Shown one piece after another: positions 53,320 through 62,195 of a DNA stretch of 64,000 nt (the first letter of the stretch is position 1; every line of letters begins with the position of its first letter). The translations under genes and the position numbers were made by a program. The DNA comes from CAKSQF01 sp964568425 (GTDB taxonomy: Bacteria > Bacillota > Clostridia > Oscillospirales > CAG-272), in NCBI GenBank assembly GCA_964568425.1, contig CAZMPO010000003.1, positions 1 through 64,000 of the forward strand. Reading direction: 5' to 3'. The notes under the pieces were generated by a model. The model was not told the origin of the DNA. It searched no databases and was given only the letters and a program-made list of their open reading frames with translations.

Positions 53320-55281
53320 ATGGAACAAAATCGGAAATATATCGAAAAAAAGCTTGATAACAGATATACCGTGAAAAAGCAGATCGGAAGCGGCGGAATG
53401 TCGGTCGTTTACCTTGCGCATGATGAGGTAATGAACAGACCTGTTGCCATAAAGATGCTTCGCGATGAACTGCTCTCCGATCCCGACGCCGTTGAACGCT
53501 TTTGCAATGAGGCGAAGGCTATCCTCATGCTGTCGCATGAGAATATCATAAAGGGACTCGATTTTTCAAACGGTGACGATATAAAGTATATCGTTATGGA
53601 ATACGTTGACGGCGAGACGCTCAAATCTTATATCGAACGAAAGGGGAAGCTCTCTCCTGCCGAGTCGATCGATATCGCTATCGGAATACTCTCGGCTCTC
53701 GATCACGCACATTCAAAAAATGTGGTTCATCGCGATGTGAAGCCACAAAACATCCTTCTCCCCAAGGGCGGAGGGATCAAGATCTCCGATTTCGGCATAG
53801 CAAAGCTGCCGACTAACGATCCGCTCACCGTCTCCTGCACGACGGTCGGTACGGTCGATTATATAAGCCCCGAGCAGGCAAGAGGGAAGACCATCGACCG
53901 CAGGAGCGATATTTATTCGCTCGGCATAATGCTCTACGAGATGGCATCCGGCTCTCTCCCGTTTGTCGGCGAAAATCCGATGGAGGTCGCCTATAAGCAG
54001 ATAGGCGATCAGCCCGAGCCGCTCTCATCTGTCTGCCCCGATATCCCGAAGGGGTTTGAACAGGTGGTAATGAAGGCGATCTGCAAAGAGCCGTCGGGCA
54101 GATTTGACAGCGCAAAACAGATGCTCGATTGCCTTGACAGACTGAGATCAAATCCGGATGCGACATTTGATTTTGTCACCCTTCCGATCGATGACAGCCC
54201 CGAGAGCACCGATGACATTCTGTTTTCGGGAAGCTATGTTTCCGCTCTTGAAAAAAAAGGCTTTGATACGGTCGCAACGGGCAAAAAGGGCAAGAAACGC
54301 GGCAAAAACGGTAAAAAAGAGAAAAAGCCGAAAAAAGAGAAAAAAGTGGTCGTCAAGACAGAGGTCAAAGAAAAGCACGCGGGCGTATCGCTTGTGTCTG
54401 TCCTTCTCGGCGCACTCTGCGCACTCTGCGTTGTGGGACTTACCGCCTTCCTTTTTGTGTACGAGCTGTATTTTGCGCCCCTCATGAGCCCTGCCGATTC
54501 GCAGACGCTGATCGTCGGAGATTTCGAGGGTCAGGTGTATACGACCGATCTTCAACGTCAGCTTGAAGAGGCGGGATATATGGTCACTATCGAATGGGTG
54601 TCCGATGCCGATCATATCTACGGCACGATCATCTCGCAATCCCCGAGGAAAAACTCAAGACGACAGATCATAAAGGGCGAGACATACTGCGATCTTACCC
54701 TTAAGCTCAGCATGGGTGAGGATATGACGGTGCTTGACAATTATGTCGGGCTTGAATACAGATATGCAGGCATACTGCTTTCCGAAAAAAAGATAAATGT
54801 TAATTTCGTAAAGGTCTTCAGCGATACGATGCCGCAGGGCAGAATAGTTTCGACCTACCCCGAGGCGGGGACGAGGATAACAAAGGATACCACCATCACG
54901 GCATATGTCAGCAAGGGTCCTGATGTTGGCTATTCGATAGTTCCGAACCTTGTCGGACTGACAATATCGCAGGCGGCGACCGCGCTTGAAAAAGCAAATC
55001 TTGCCGCAGGTAAGGTCACATATGTTTACTCGGATACGGTCGATGCGGGCAAGATCATTAGCCAAGAGCCCTATCGCGGCGAGGCTGTCCCCGATAAGCT
55101 GACAACGATCGATTTTGTCGTCAGCCTCGGACCGGAGCATCCGATAACGACTGCTCCTCCCGCGACGACCATGCCGCCCGTCACAACGCCGCCGACCGAT
55201 CAGCCGCCGACAACATCGACTGTGCCGACACCGTCAACGACAGTGCCGACACCGATCACCGAACCGAATACCAACCGCTGA
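53320..55281 (+). CDS. prkC: Ser/Thr protein kinase with PASTA domains
   Basis: A 653-residue membrane kinase. The kinase domain (about 15-280) has GSGGMSVVY, AIKML, HRDVKPQNIL, DFGIAK and SPEQARG. A Lys-rich juxtamembrane stretch (about 325-350) is followed by one membrane helix (about 355-382), three PASTA-like repeats (about 395-600) and a Thr/Pro-rich tail. PASTA domains bind peptidoglycan fragments, so it senses cell wall state. Usually rsgA and rpe follow; here lepA does. Its partner phosphatase lies directly upstream. Confidence 0.95.
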   Translation: MEQNRKYIEKKLDNRYTVKKQIGSGGMSVVYLAHDEVMNRPVAIKMLRDELLSDPDAVERFCNEAKAILMLSHENIIKGLDFSNGDDIKYIVMEYVDGETLKSYIERKGKLSPAESIDIAIGILSALDHAHSKNVVHRDVKPQNILLPKGGGIKISDFGIAKLPTNDPLTVSCTTVGTVDYISPEQARGKTIDRRSDIYSLGIMLYEMASGSLPFVGENPMEVAYKQIGDQPEPLSSVCPDIPKGFEQVVMKAICKEPSGRFDSAKQMLDCLDRLRSNPDATFDFVTLPIDDSPESTDDILFSGSYVSALEKKGFDTVATGKKGKKRGKNGKKEKKPKKEKKVVVKTEVKEKHAGVSLVSVLLGALCALCVVGLTAFLFVYELYFAPLMSPADSQTLIVGDFEGQVYTTDLQRQLEEAGYMVTIEWVSDADHIYGTIISQSPRKNSRRQIIKGETYCDLTLKLSMGEDMTVLDNYVGLEYRYAGILLSEKKINVNFVKVFSDTMPQGRIVSTYPEAGTRITKDTTITAYVSKGPDVGYSIVPNLVGLTISQAATALEKANLAAGKVTYVYSDTVDAGKIISQEPYRGEAVPDKLTTIDFVVSLGPEHPITTAPPATTMPPVTTPPTDQPPTTSTVPTPSTTVPTPITEPNTNR

Positions 55282-55314
55282 AAGCAGATACGAAAGGCTA
55301 TTTTTTCACACAAT

Positions 55315-57129
55315 ATGGAAGTAAAACAGCAAAACATCCGCAATTTTTCGATAATTGCACACATTGATCACGGTAAATCGACGCTTGCCGATCGACTGCT
55401 CGAGGCAACGCAGTCGGTCGCAAAACGCGACATGGAGGAGCAGATCCTCGATAATATGGATCTCGAACGCGAGCGCGGGATCACAATAAAGGCGCGTGCC
55501 GTCAAGCTCGATTATAAAGCTCCCGACGGCGAGACCTATATTTTAAATTTGATCGACACCCCCGGGCATGTCGACTTCAACTACGAGGTCTCAAGATCGC
55601 TGAACGCCTGCGAGGGCGCGATACTGATCGTTGACGCCACGCAGGGAATCGAGGCGCAGACGCTCGCAAATGCCTATCTCGCCATCGATGCCGGACTTGA
55701 AATAGTGCCGGTCATCAACAAGATCGATCTCGCGTCAGCCGATATTGAGGGCACAAGGAGAGAGATCGAGGACATCGTCGGCATTCCGGCAGAGGATGCC
55801 CCTGCGATATCGGCAAAGAACGGCATAAACATTCAGGGCGTGCTCGATAAGATCGTCTCGGATGTGCCCGCTCCGAGCGGCGACCCGAACGCACCGCTCA
55901 AATGCTTGATCTTCGATTCTTATTACGACGCTTATCTCGGCGTTGTTGTCTATGTTCGCGTTTTTGACGGCACGCTTAAGTCGGGCGACAAGATCAGAAT
56001 GATGAACACGGGTGCTGAGTTTGAAACGATCGAGGTCGGAACGCTTGAGGCGTTCGGAATGCAAAAGAGTGACAGCATATCGGCAGGTCAGGTCGGATAT
56101 ATCACGGCGAGCATAAAAAATGTCGCGGACACACGCGTCGGCGACACGGTGACTCTTGCCGACCGCCCGACACCCGAGCCGCTCCCCGGATTCAAGCAGG
56201 CACTGCCGATGGTCTTCTCGGGAATATATCCCGCAGACGGATCAAAATACGGCGATCTTCGCGATGCACTCGAAAAGCTTCGCCTGAACGATGCCGCACT
56301 TTCGTTTGAACCCGAGACATCGGCGGCACTCGGATTTGGATTCCGTTGCGGATTTTTGGGACTTCTTCATATGGAGATCCTCCAAGAGCGGATAGAGCGT
56401 GAGTTCAATCTCGACCTGATCACGACCGCGCCCAGCGTTATTTACAAGATCGTAAAGCGAAACGGCGAGACGGTCATGATCGATAATCCGTCATCCTACC
56501 CCGATCCCGACGAGATCGAGCAGGCTTTTGAGCCGATAATCAAGGCAAATATCATCACGCCGGTCGCATTTGTCGGCGGTCTGATGGAGATATGCCAGGA
56601 GAGACGCGGCAATTTCAAGAATATGACCTACCTTGACTCAACACGAGTCGAGCTTCACTACGAGATGCCGCTTAACGAGATAATCTACGATTTCTTCGAC
56701 GCGCTCAAGAGCCGCTCCAAGGGATATGCCTCGCTTGATTATGAGATATCGGGCTACGAGGAGAGCAAGCTTGTAAAGCTGGATATTCTGCTGAACGGAG
56801 AGATCGTCGATGCACTGTCATTTATCGTACATGAATCCAAAGCATATGCGAGGGCACGCAGAATTTGCGAAAAGCTGAAGGACAATATTCCGCGTCAGCT
56901 CTTTGAAGTCCCGATACAGGCTGCCATCGGCGGCAAGATAATCGCGCGTGAGACCGTCAAGGCAATGCGCAAGGATGTCCTTGCAAAATGCTACGGCGGC
57001 GATATCACGCGAAAGAAGAAGCTTCTCGAAAAGCAAAAAGAGGGCAAGAAGAAGATGCGTCAGCTCGGCTCGGTACAGGTCTCCCCCGAGGCGTTTATGG
57101 CAGTCCTTCGTCTTGACGGTGAAGAGTGA
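55315..57129 (+). CDS. lepA: Elongation factor 4 (LepA)
   Basis: A 604-residue translational GTPase acting in initiation or ribosome back-translocation. G1 AHIDHGKSTLADR, G2 ERGITIKARAV, G3 DTPGHVDFNYEV and G4 NKID are present; the LepA-specific C-terminal domain has KDVLAKCYGGDITRKKKLL followed by KQKEGKKKMR. Its stop overlaps the hemW start by one base (TGATG), a sign of coupled translation and a common pairing. Confidence 0.97.
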   Translation: MEVKQQNIRNFSIIAHIDHGKSTLADRLLEATQSVAKRDMEEQILDNMDLERERGITIKARAVKLDYKAPDGETYILNLIDTPGHVDFNYEVSRSLNACEGAILIVDATQGIEAQTLANAYLAIDAGLEIVPVINKIDLASADIEGTRREIEDIVGIPAEDAPAISAKNGINIQGVLDKIVSDVPAPSGDPNAPLKCLIFDSYYDAYLGVVVYVRVFDGTLKSGDKIRMMNTGAEFETIEVGTLEAFGMQKSDSISAGQVGYITASIKNVADTRVGDTVTLADRPTPEPLPGFKQALPMVFSGIYPADGSKYGDLRDALEKLRLNDAALSFEPETSAALGFGFRCGFLGLLHMEILQERIEREFNLDLITTAPSVIYKIVKRNGETVMIDNPSSYPDPDEIEQAFEPIIKANIITPVAFVGGLMEICQERRGNFKNMTYLDSTRVELHYEMPLNEIIYDFFDALKSRSKGYASLDYEISGYEESKLVKLDILLNGEIVDALSFIVHESKAYARARRICEKLKDNIPRQLFEVPIQAAIGGKIIARETVKAMRKDVLAKCYGGDITRKKKLLEKQKEGKKKMRQLGSVQVSPEAFMAVLRLDGEE

Positions 57130-58238
57130 TGGAAAAGCGAAAAGGACTCGGACTGTATATCCACATCCCTTTTTGCGAGAGCAAGTGCGCCTATTGCGAC
57201 TTTTATTCGATATGCGACAGCGAGCGCAGAGAACACTATGTCGGTGCTCTCTGCGCTCATATAGCATCAAGGGGCAGTGTCGCCGTCGAGCGGTCGATTG
57301 ACAGCATCTATTTCGGCGGCGGAACGCCATGCCTGCTTGAAGGGGACCAGATCGTGCGCATTTGCCGTGCGGTTTTTGACAATTACAATGTCGCCGCCGA
57401 TGCCGAGATAACGATGGAGGCAAATCCCGCATCGTTTACCGCCGATAAGATGCAAACGGCAAAAGAGGTCGGCATAAATCGCATAAGCCTCGGTCTGCAA
57501 TCGGCACACGACAGCGAGCTTCGCATGCTGTCGCGCAGGCACGATCTTGCAAAATTTGTCGAGAGCTACGAGACACTGCGGCGTGTCGGATTTGATAACA
57601 TCAGTGTCGATCTCATGTACGGAATACCGCTCCAAACGGTCGATAGCCTGATATCCTCGATCGATACCGCGGCAGAGCTTGCTCCCGAGCACATCTCGCT
57701 TTATGGGCTCAAGGTCGAGGAAAATACCCCCTTCGGCAGGATGGGCGACAGACTAAAGCTCCCCGATGACGATGTGCAGAGCGATATGTACGAGGCGGCA
57801 GTCGGGCGGCTCTGCAAGCACGGATATCACCGATATGAGATCAGCAATTTCGCAAAGGACGGTAGGGAAAGCCGACATAATCTTAAATATTGGCATGGGG
57901 AGGAATTTCTGGGCTTCGGACCTGCGGCATATTCCTTTTTTGATCGCAAACGCTACGGCTTTGCAAGAGATATCGATGCCTATATCGCATCGATCAAGTC
58001 GGGCGGAGACCCTTCTGCCGTCGATCTTGTCGAGCTGTCCGATGCCGAGCTTGACGCCGAGCGGATCATGCTCGCCCTTCGCCTTGAGGAGGGAATAGTC
58101 CCCGACAGCGCCACATATGAGGCGGCAAAGAAATATATCGACGGCGACTTCATGAAGATGAATGACGGCAGACTGTCCTTTACGACAAAGGGATTTCTCG
58201 TCTCAAACACGATCCTTGCCGATATTATCGACATATAA
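57129..58238 (+). CDS. hemW: Heme chaperone-like radical SAM protein HemW
   Basis: A 369-residue radical SAM protein. The cluster motif is CESKCAYCDF (CxxxCxxC, about residues 16-23), followed by IYFGGGTPCLL and GINRISLGLQS. The motif CxxxCxxCxF versus the fourth cysteine of true HemN: C-D-F is present, and no coproporphyrinogen oxidase hallmark (a fourth Cys directly after) is seen, so the HemW assignment (heme delivery) is preferred. ATG 57129 overlaps the lepA stop. Confidence 0.92.
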   Translation: MEKRKGLGLYIHIPFCESKCAYCDFYSICDSERREHYVGALCAHIASRGSVAVERSIDSIYFGGGTPCLLEGDQIVRICRAVFDNYNVAADAEITMEANPASFTADKMQTAKEVGINRISLGLQSAHDSELRMLSRRHDLAKFVESYETLRRVGFDNISVDLMYGIPLQTVDSLISSIDTAAELAPEHISLYGLKVEENTPFGRMGDRLKLPDDDVQSDMYEAAVGRLCKHGYHRYEISNFAKDGRESRHNLKYWHGEEFLGFGPAAYSFFDRKRYGFARDIDAYIASIKSGGDPSAVDLVELSDAELDAERIMLALRLEEGIVPDSATYEAAKKYIDGDFMKMNDGRLSFTTKGFLVSNTILADIIDI

Positions 58239-58243
58239 AACCG

Positions 58244-58591
58244 CAAAAGTGCCAAAATCTGCCATTATCAAAAGTCGGCAATGTCGTGTTAGACGAACTG
58301 GAACATTGGAACCAAACGTATCCTGCGGTATCATTGTATTCTTATGTTATTATGCCGAATCATCTACATATAATGGTTGTTATTTCTGCCGATAAGAATA
58401 GACGACCACAGGTCTCTCCTGCGTTGGAACGGATGGTAAAACAAATCAAAGGTGCAGTTACAAAAAAGATCGGTGTATCTGTTTGGCAGAAATCCTACAT
58501 TGAACATGTGGTTCGGGATAAACGGGATTACAAAAACAGATCGAATTATATTTACGAAAATCCGATACGATGGCATCACGATGAATTATAA
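58244..58591 (+). pseudogene. Truncated REP-associated tyrosine transposase (Y1/IS200-like)
   Basis: An open frame begins right after the hemW stop (58238) and reads LPLSKVGNVVLDEL, then VIMPNHLHIMVVI with the HUH motif (HLH), then RMVKQIKGAV, WQKSYIEHVVRDKRDYKNR and YIYENPIRW, a textbook RAYT C-terminal two thirds. The N-terminal part (about 50 residues, including the first beta strand) is missing, the best start is GTG 58286, and no binding site precedes it. It is likely inactive, though the HUH motif and a Tyr candidate in KSYIEH remain. Confidence 0.78.
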
Positions 58592-58600
58592 GTAGAGAAA

Positions 58601-58663
58601 TAGGGGCGTGAGCGTCCTTGTGCCATACGAATTCCTTTAGCGGGCGAACACAGTTCGCCCCTA
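58601..58663. repeat. REP-like GC-rich palindrome behind the transposase remnant
   Basis: AGGGGCGTGAGCG (58602) and a stem GGGCGAAC/GTTCGCCC (58642-58660) followed by CCTAC. This fits the REP cognate to the adjacent RAYT. It differs from the GGGCGGGGGC cores at 11 and 24 kb. Confidence 0.6.
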
Positions 58664-58685
58664 CCGAGCGTTATATAAACGAACA

Positions 58686-59390
58686 TCAAGCTCTATGTGT
58701 GCGCTTTTTGACCGACTGCGCCCGTGCCATTCTTTGCCAGCTGATGAATCCGTAGAGATCGCTCACGAAAAAGACGGCAAAGCAAACGACGACCGACACA
58801 TACGAGCGGTTTGTTGTCGCCGCCATCGTCCAAAGGATTATCAGCACAAGATCGTTTGCCGCGTAGCCGATGGCATAGAGTGCCGAGCGGCGGAAGGTCA
58901 GATAGACCGCTATAAAGCTTGTTGTGACCGAGACCGTGCTGAAAAACAGATTTGTCGTGCCGAGTGCTTTTAAGATGAAATAAAATACGGCGGTCACCGC
59001 GGCGGTCAGAAGTGCCGCGAGTATCAGCTCGGGTGCTTTTAGCCTGTTGACCTCCACCTGCGACCTTTTGCCCTCGTATGGATGCCTCAGCCATGAAATA
59101 AGCGCAAAAAGTGCCATCGGTGCGGTCATTCCGAGGTATGTGATCATTTCGCCGTAATACGAAAACGAATAGGATATTATCCCGTAGAGCAGACTGAAGA
59201 TCATCATCAGAAGTTGTCCTGCGGGATTTCCTTTTGCGTTGAGCATCAGCGACAGGACGCCGATCAGCGATGCGGCAAGTGTCATGTAGCTCTGCCTGTC
59301 GAAGATCAGAAAAAATAGCGTTATCAGTGCGATCGACGATGCCAGCATTATCGCCTCGAAGCGCGAGAAGTATGTGAGGATCTTTTTCAT
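58686..59390 (-). CDS. pnuC: Nicotinamide mononucleotide transporter PnuC
   Basis: A 234-residue membrane protein with seven or so hydrophobic segments. The PnuC pattern is visible: GNPAGQLLMMIFSLLYGIISY near the N-terminal third, and LYAIGYAANDLVLIILWTMA near the end, where the conserved N-D-x-W lies. It facilitates entry of nicotinamide riboside, which is then trapped by phosphorylation. ATG 59390 follows GAAGGGA; a TTG at 59408 is less likely. Confidence 0.9.
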   Translation of the reverse strand: MKKILTYFSRFEAIMLASSIALITLFFLIFDRQSYMTLAASLIGVLSLMLNAKGNPAGQLLMMIFSLLYGIISYSFSYYGEMITYLGMTAPMALFALISWLRHPYEGKRSQVEVNRLKAPELILAALLTAAVTAVFYFILKALGTTNLFFSTVSVTTSFIAVYLTFRRSALYAIGYAANDLVLIILWTMAATTNRSYVSVVVCFAVFFVSDLYGFISWQRMARAQSVKKRTHRA

Positions 59391-59417
59391 TTTGTTTGTT
59401 CCCTTCAAGATGGTTTG

Positions 59418-59500
59418 TAAAAAAATAAAGCATCTGCTCGCGTATCTTCAAAGACCTAACGATACGCAGCAAATGCTTGCTCTGCCCGGTGGCAGTTTTT
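59418..59500 (-). ncRNA. Attenuator-like leader of pnuC
   Basis: On the minus strand: hairpin CTGCC-ACCG-GGCAG (59482-59495), then a long stem (59427-59446 with 59461-59478) followed by a T-rich run (59418-59427), 28 bases before pnuC. This is a terminator directly ahead of a gene, so regulated read-through is expected. I cannot match it to a named riboswitch class (NAD, preQ1 or others). Confidence 0.6.
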
Positions 59501-59511
59501 TTATTAAATTA

Positions 59512-59551
59512 AATAAAAAACAAAACTCCTCGCTCTTTTGGGCGAGGAGTT
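59512..59551 (-). terminator. Terminator of tRNA-Leu
   Basis: A 10-bp stem (59524-59533 with 59542-59551) directly after the tRNA CCA end, followed on the minus strand by a T-rich tract. Confidence 0.85.
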
Positions 59552-59636
59552 TGGTGCGAGAAACGGGACTTGAACCCGTACGGTGTAAACCACACGCCCC
59601 TCAAACGTGCGCGTCTGCCAGTTCCGCCACTCTCGC
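59552..59636 (-). tRNA. tRNA-Leu (anticodon GAG)
   Basis: An 85-base class II tRNA with acceptor GCGAGAG/TTCTCGC, discriminator A, CCA encoded in the gene, T-arm CGGGTTCAAGTCCCG, a long variable arm, and anticodon stem CACGT/GCGTG with loop TTGAGGG, giving GAG, which reads CUC and CUU. Confidence 0.93.
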
Positions 59637-59666
59637 ATATATCGTCGCATTCCTGCAACGATACAT

Positions 59667-59695
59667 ATTATACCTTATATTTTCGATTTTGTCAA
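59667..59695 (-). promoter_or_regulatory. Promoter of tRNA-Leu
   Basis: Minus strand: TTGACA (59690-59695), 17 bases, TATAAT (59667-59672). The short 5' leader folds as ATCGT...ACGAT. Confidence 0.88.
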
Positions 59696-59747
59696 GGGGT
59701 TTTTGCAAATTTCTTTGAATAATTTGAAATTTTTGATAGTCCGACCT

Positions 59748-60680
59748 TTAGTCGATATCGCAAACGACCTTTTCGGGCGCGATGTCAAGCTTTTCGGGGT
59801 GCTTTATGTAGAACATCATGATTTTAAGCGCCGATGCGTAGTAAAATCCGTCGCATATGCGCTCGTCCATGACTACCTTGAAATCGACCTTGCGACGAGT
59901 TCCCACACTGCCGTTGTCCTTTATGTAGTTCTCCTTGTATTTCGTGCCGAGCGATGTAAAGAGAGGGACATTGCCGAAATTGTATATGTGATGATAGATC
60001 GGCTTTATGCCCAGCGAGCCCATCGAGGTTATGAAATAACTGCCGTGGAAGGGCGAGAGCTTGGTCAGATATCTCGGAAGCAGCTTGTAGTAATCAAGAA
60101 GGGTCAAAAGACCGACAGTCCACCTGAACAGGAAGGAAGGGAGCTTTACAAGAAAGTTCATGACCCCCTCAAAATCACTGTCGTTCGTAGCGCGGCTTTC
60201 GGCAACGACCGAGTTTACCTCGTTGTAAACATCGATCGCCGTTGCGTCGGCTTTCGGGAAAAATTTGATGACAACATCAGGGGATGTCGGCGAAAACTCT
60301 TTTTTGATCGTCAGACAAATCTCGATATTGTTTCTTGCATAAATTCGCTGTCCGCGAATGAATCGGTTGATACCCGGCTTTTCGGCAAGCGTGCGAACAT
60401 ACGCGGCAAGGAATATGTGCATCAGTCCGAATCCGCTGTAGCCCTGCGCGCGCTTTTCCGCGATGTATTTTTCGGCGGCATCTATCTCGATCGAGTCGGA
60501 ATAATAGTTCAGGGCATCGTTGCGCCTTTTCATGATAAAGGGCGTGATAACGGTGAGCGGAGGGAGCGTTTTCAGGCGTCTGCCCTCTTTAAAACGCTTT
60601 TTCTTCACCTTTTTCGGAGGCTCGCTCTGAGCGATCTGTTCCTCGGTGTCAACTGTGTTCTTGATCTCGGTCGTGTCCAT
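59748..60680 (-). CDS. 2-oxoacid dehydrogenase E2-like acyltransferase, catalytic His absent
   Basis: A 310-residue protein with the CAT-like fold of E2 acyltransferases but no lipoyl or E1/E3-binding domain. The final motif reads MDERICDGFYYASAL; the usual HRxxDG has E in place of the catalytic His. Other fold marks are LMHIFLAAYVRTLAEKP and FHGSYFITSMGSLGI. No other pyruvate dehydrogenase gene is near. Members like this occur in Clostridia with unknown substrates. ATG 60680 follows AAAGGAA. Confidence 0.8.
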   Translation of the reverse strand: MDTTEIKNTVDTEEQIAQSEPPKKVKKKRFKEGRRLKTLPPLTVITPFIMKRRNDALNYYSDSIEIDAAEKYIAEKRAQGYSGFGLMHIFLAAYVRTLAEKPGINRFIRGQRIYARNNIEICLTIKKEFSPTSPDVVIKFFPKADATAIDVYNEVNSVVAESRATNDSDFEGVMNFLVKLPSFLFRWTVGLLTLLDYYKLLPRYLTKLSPFHGSYFITSMGSLGIKPIYHHIYNFGNVPLFTSLGTKYKENYIKDNGSVGTRRKVDFKVVMDERICDGFYYASALKIMMFYIKHPEKLDIAPEKVVCDID

Positions 60681-60727
60681 GTTGTGTTGTTCCTTTCAAC
60701 TTTTATTTGGGCTGTCCCACAAAAAGA

Positions 60728-61969
60728 TCACTTCTCGTCCGATCTTTTCTTTACGGCATTCCAATATGCGGCGGATGCCGACTCGTTTTTGTTTTGCCCG
60801 GGGACGTAGTATTTCTTTCCGACAAGATCGTCGGGAAGATATTGCTGTTTGACATAGTGATCGGGATAGTCGTGCGGATATTTGTATCCATCGAAATTCG
60901 TGTATTGCCGCAAATGCTTTGGCAGATTTTGCCCGAGTCCCGCACGAAAATCGGCGGCGGCAGCCTCATAGCCTATGTGCGCACTGTTTGACTTCGGCGA
61001 TGTCGCAAGCAGTACCGCGGCATTTGACAGCGGTATCGATGCTTCGGGAAGACCGACCGCAAGCGCGGATTGAACGCAGGATTCGGTCACTACGGCGGCA
61101 AGCGGATATGCAAGTCCGATATCCTCGGACGCCATTACTCTCAGCCGCCTGCATGCACCGAGCAGATCGCCACCCTCGAGGATGCGCGCAAGATAAAAGA
61201 GCGCGGCGTCGGGGTCGCTTCCGCGTATCGATTTTTGAAGGCAGGAGAGCAGATCGTAGTGAACGGTGCCGTCCTTGTCGAAATTTCCGACATTGATCTC
61301 GCACAGTCCTCCGACCGTTTCGGCGGTTATCTCGCTGTTGGCGGCAATGAAGCAGTTTTCAAGCAGATTGAGTGCGCGCCTGACATCGCCCGATGCCGTG
61401 CCTGCGATCATCTCGCAAACATCGTCGGATATAGTCTTTTTTGTGTCGCTTTCTCTGTTCAAAAATTCAACTCCGCGCTTTATCGCAGGGAGCATCTCGG
61501 TGGGGGTAACAGCCTTGAATGTAAAGACAGCCGAGCGCGAAACTATGGCGTTGTAGACATACATGTAAGGATTTTCGGTCGTCGATGCGATCAGGGTTAT
61601 CCTGCCGTCCTCTATGTATTCGAGCAGTGATTGCTGCTGCTTTTTGTTGAAATATTGTATCTCATCGAGGTAGAGCAGTATTCCGCCCGAGCCGAGCAGT
61701 GTGGCAGTCTCGGCGCAGACCTCGCGCACATCCGAGAGCGATGCCGTTGTCGCGTTGAGCCTGTGTATGGTCATGCCCGACATTTCGGCAAGAATGTTCG
61801 CGGCAGTCGTCTTTCCCGTTCCCGGAGGGCCTGCAAATATCATGTTCGGGAGATATTTCTGCGCCGCCATTCGTCTGATGACACCGTTTTTGCCGAACAG
61901 ATGCGACTGCCCGACCATCTCGTCAAGCGTCCTCGGTCGCATCAGATCCGCGAGCGGTTGATTTTTCAT
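60728..61969 (-). CDS. rarA: Replication-associated recombination protein A (RarA/MgsA)
   Basis: A 413-residue AAA+ ATPase acting at stalled forks. Motifs: LADLMRPRTLDEMVGQSHL, Walker A GPPGTGKTT, Walker B LYLDEIQYFNKKQQ, sensor STTENP and ASGDVRRALNLLE, and the C-terminal tetramer domain with HIGYEAAAAD. ATG 61969 follows GGGAGGG; an open frame upstream to 62137 crosses the leader palindrome and is not credible. Confidence 0.95.
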   Translation of the reverse strand: MKNQPLADLMRPRTLDEMVGQSHLFGKNGVIRRMAAQKYLPNMIFAGPPGTGKTTAANILAEMSGMTIHRLNATTASLSDVREVCAETATLLGSGGILLYLDEIQYFNKKQQQSLLEYIEDGRITLIASTTENPYMYVYNAIVSRSAVFTFKAVTPTEMLPAIKRGVEFLNRESDTKKTISDDVCEMIAGTASGDVRRALNLLENCFIAANSEITAETVGGLCEINVGNFDKDGTVHYDLLSCLQKSIRGSDPDAALFYLARILEGGDLLGACRRLRVMASEDIGLAYPLAAVVTESCVQSALAVGLPEASIPLSNAAVLLATSPKSNSAHIGYEAAAADFRAGLGQNLPKHLRQYTNFDGYKYPHDYPDHYVKQQYLPDDLVGKKYYVPGQNKNESASAAYWNAVKKRSDEK

Positions 61970-62046
61970 CAAAGATATCCCTCCTTTTTTCGGGGAAATT
62001 GCGAAAGCAAAATCTTTGCCGAAGGCAAAGAAAGCCTTAATTTCGA

Positions 62047-62068
62047 AGTCTGAAAATTTATTTTCAGA
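62047..62068. promoter_or_regulatory. Perfect 22-base palindrome in the rarA leader
   Basis: GTCTGAAAAT-TT-ATTTTCAGAC, seven bases beyond the -10 (TATAAT at 62075-62080; -35 TTTCAA at 62097-62102, 16-base gap). Position at the transcription start fits an operator or a 5' mRNA hairpin. A second hairpin (TTTGCC/GGCAAA) follows. Confidence 0.6.
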
Positions 62069-62142
62069 CTTTTTCATTATATCATATTTTTGTCCGTTTG
62101 AAAAGGGGTTTTCGATAAATATTTTACAAATACGCAAATTTT

Positions 62143-62182
62143 TTCAAAAAAATCGGAGCAAGATTGAACCTTGCTCCGATTT
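62143..62182 (-). terminator. Terminator of the esterase lipoprotein gene
   Basis: A 13-bp stem (62150-62162 with 62170-62182) with a T-run on the minus strand and T on the other side, so it may serve both convergent directions. Confidence 0.88.
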
Positions 62183-62195
62183 TGTGTGTTTGATA

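Noticed and set aside
58286..58591. An intact small transposase gene
   Set aside because: The conserved N-terminal part of RAYT is missing and the start is unsupported; listed as a pseudogene.
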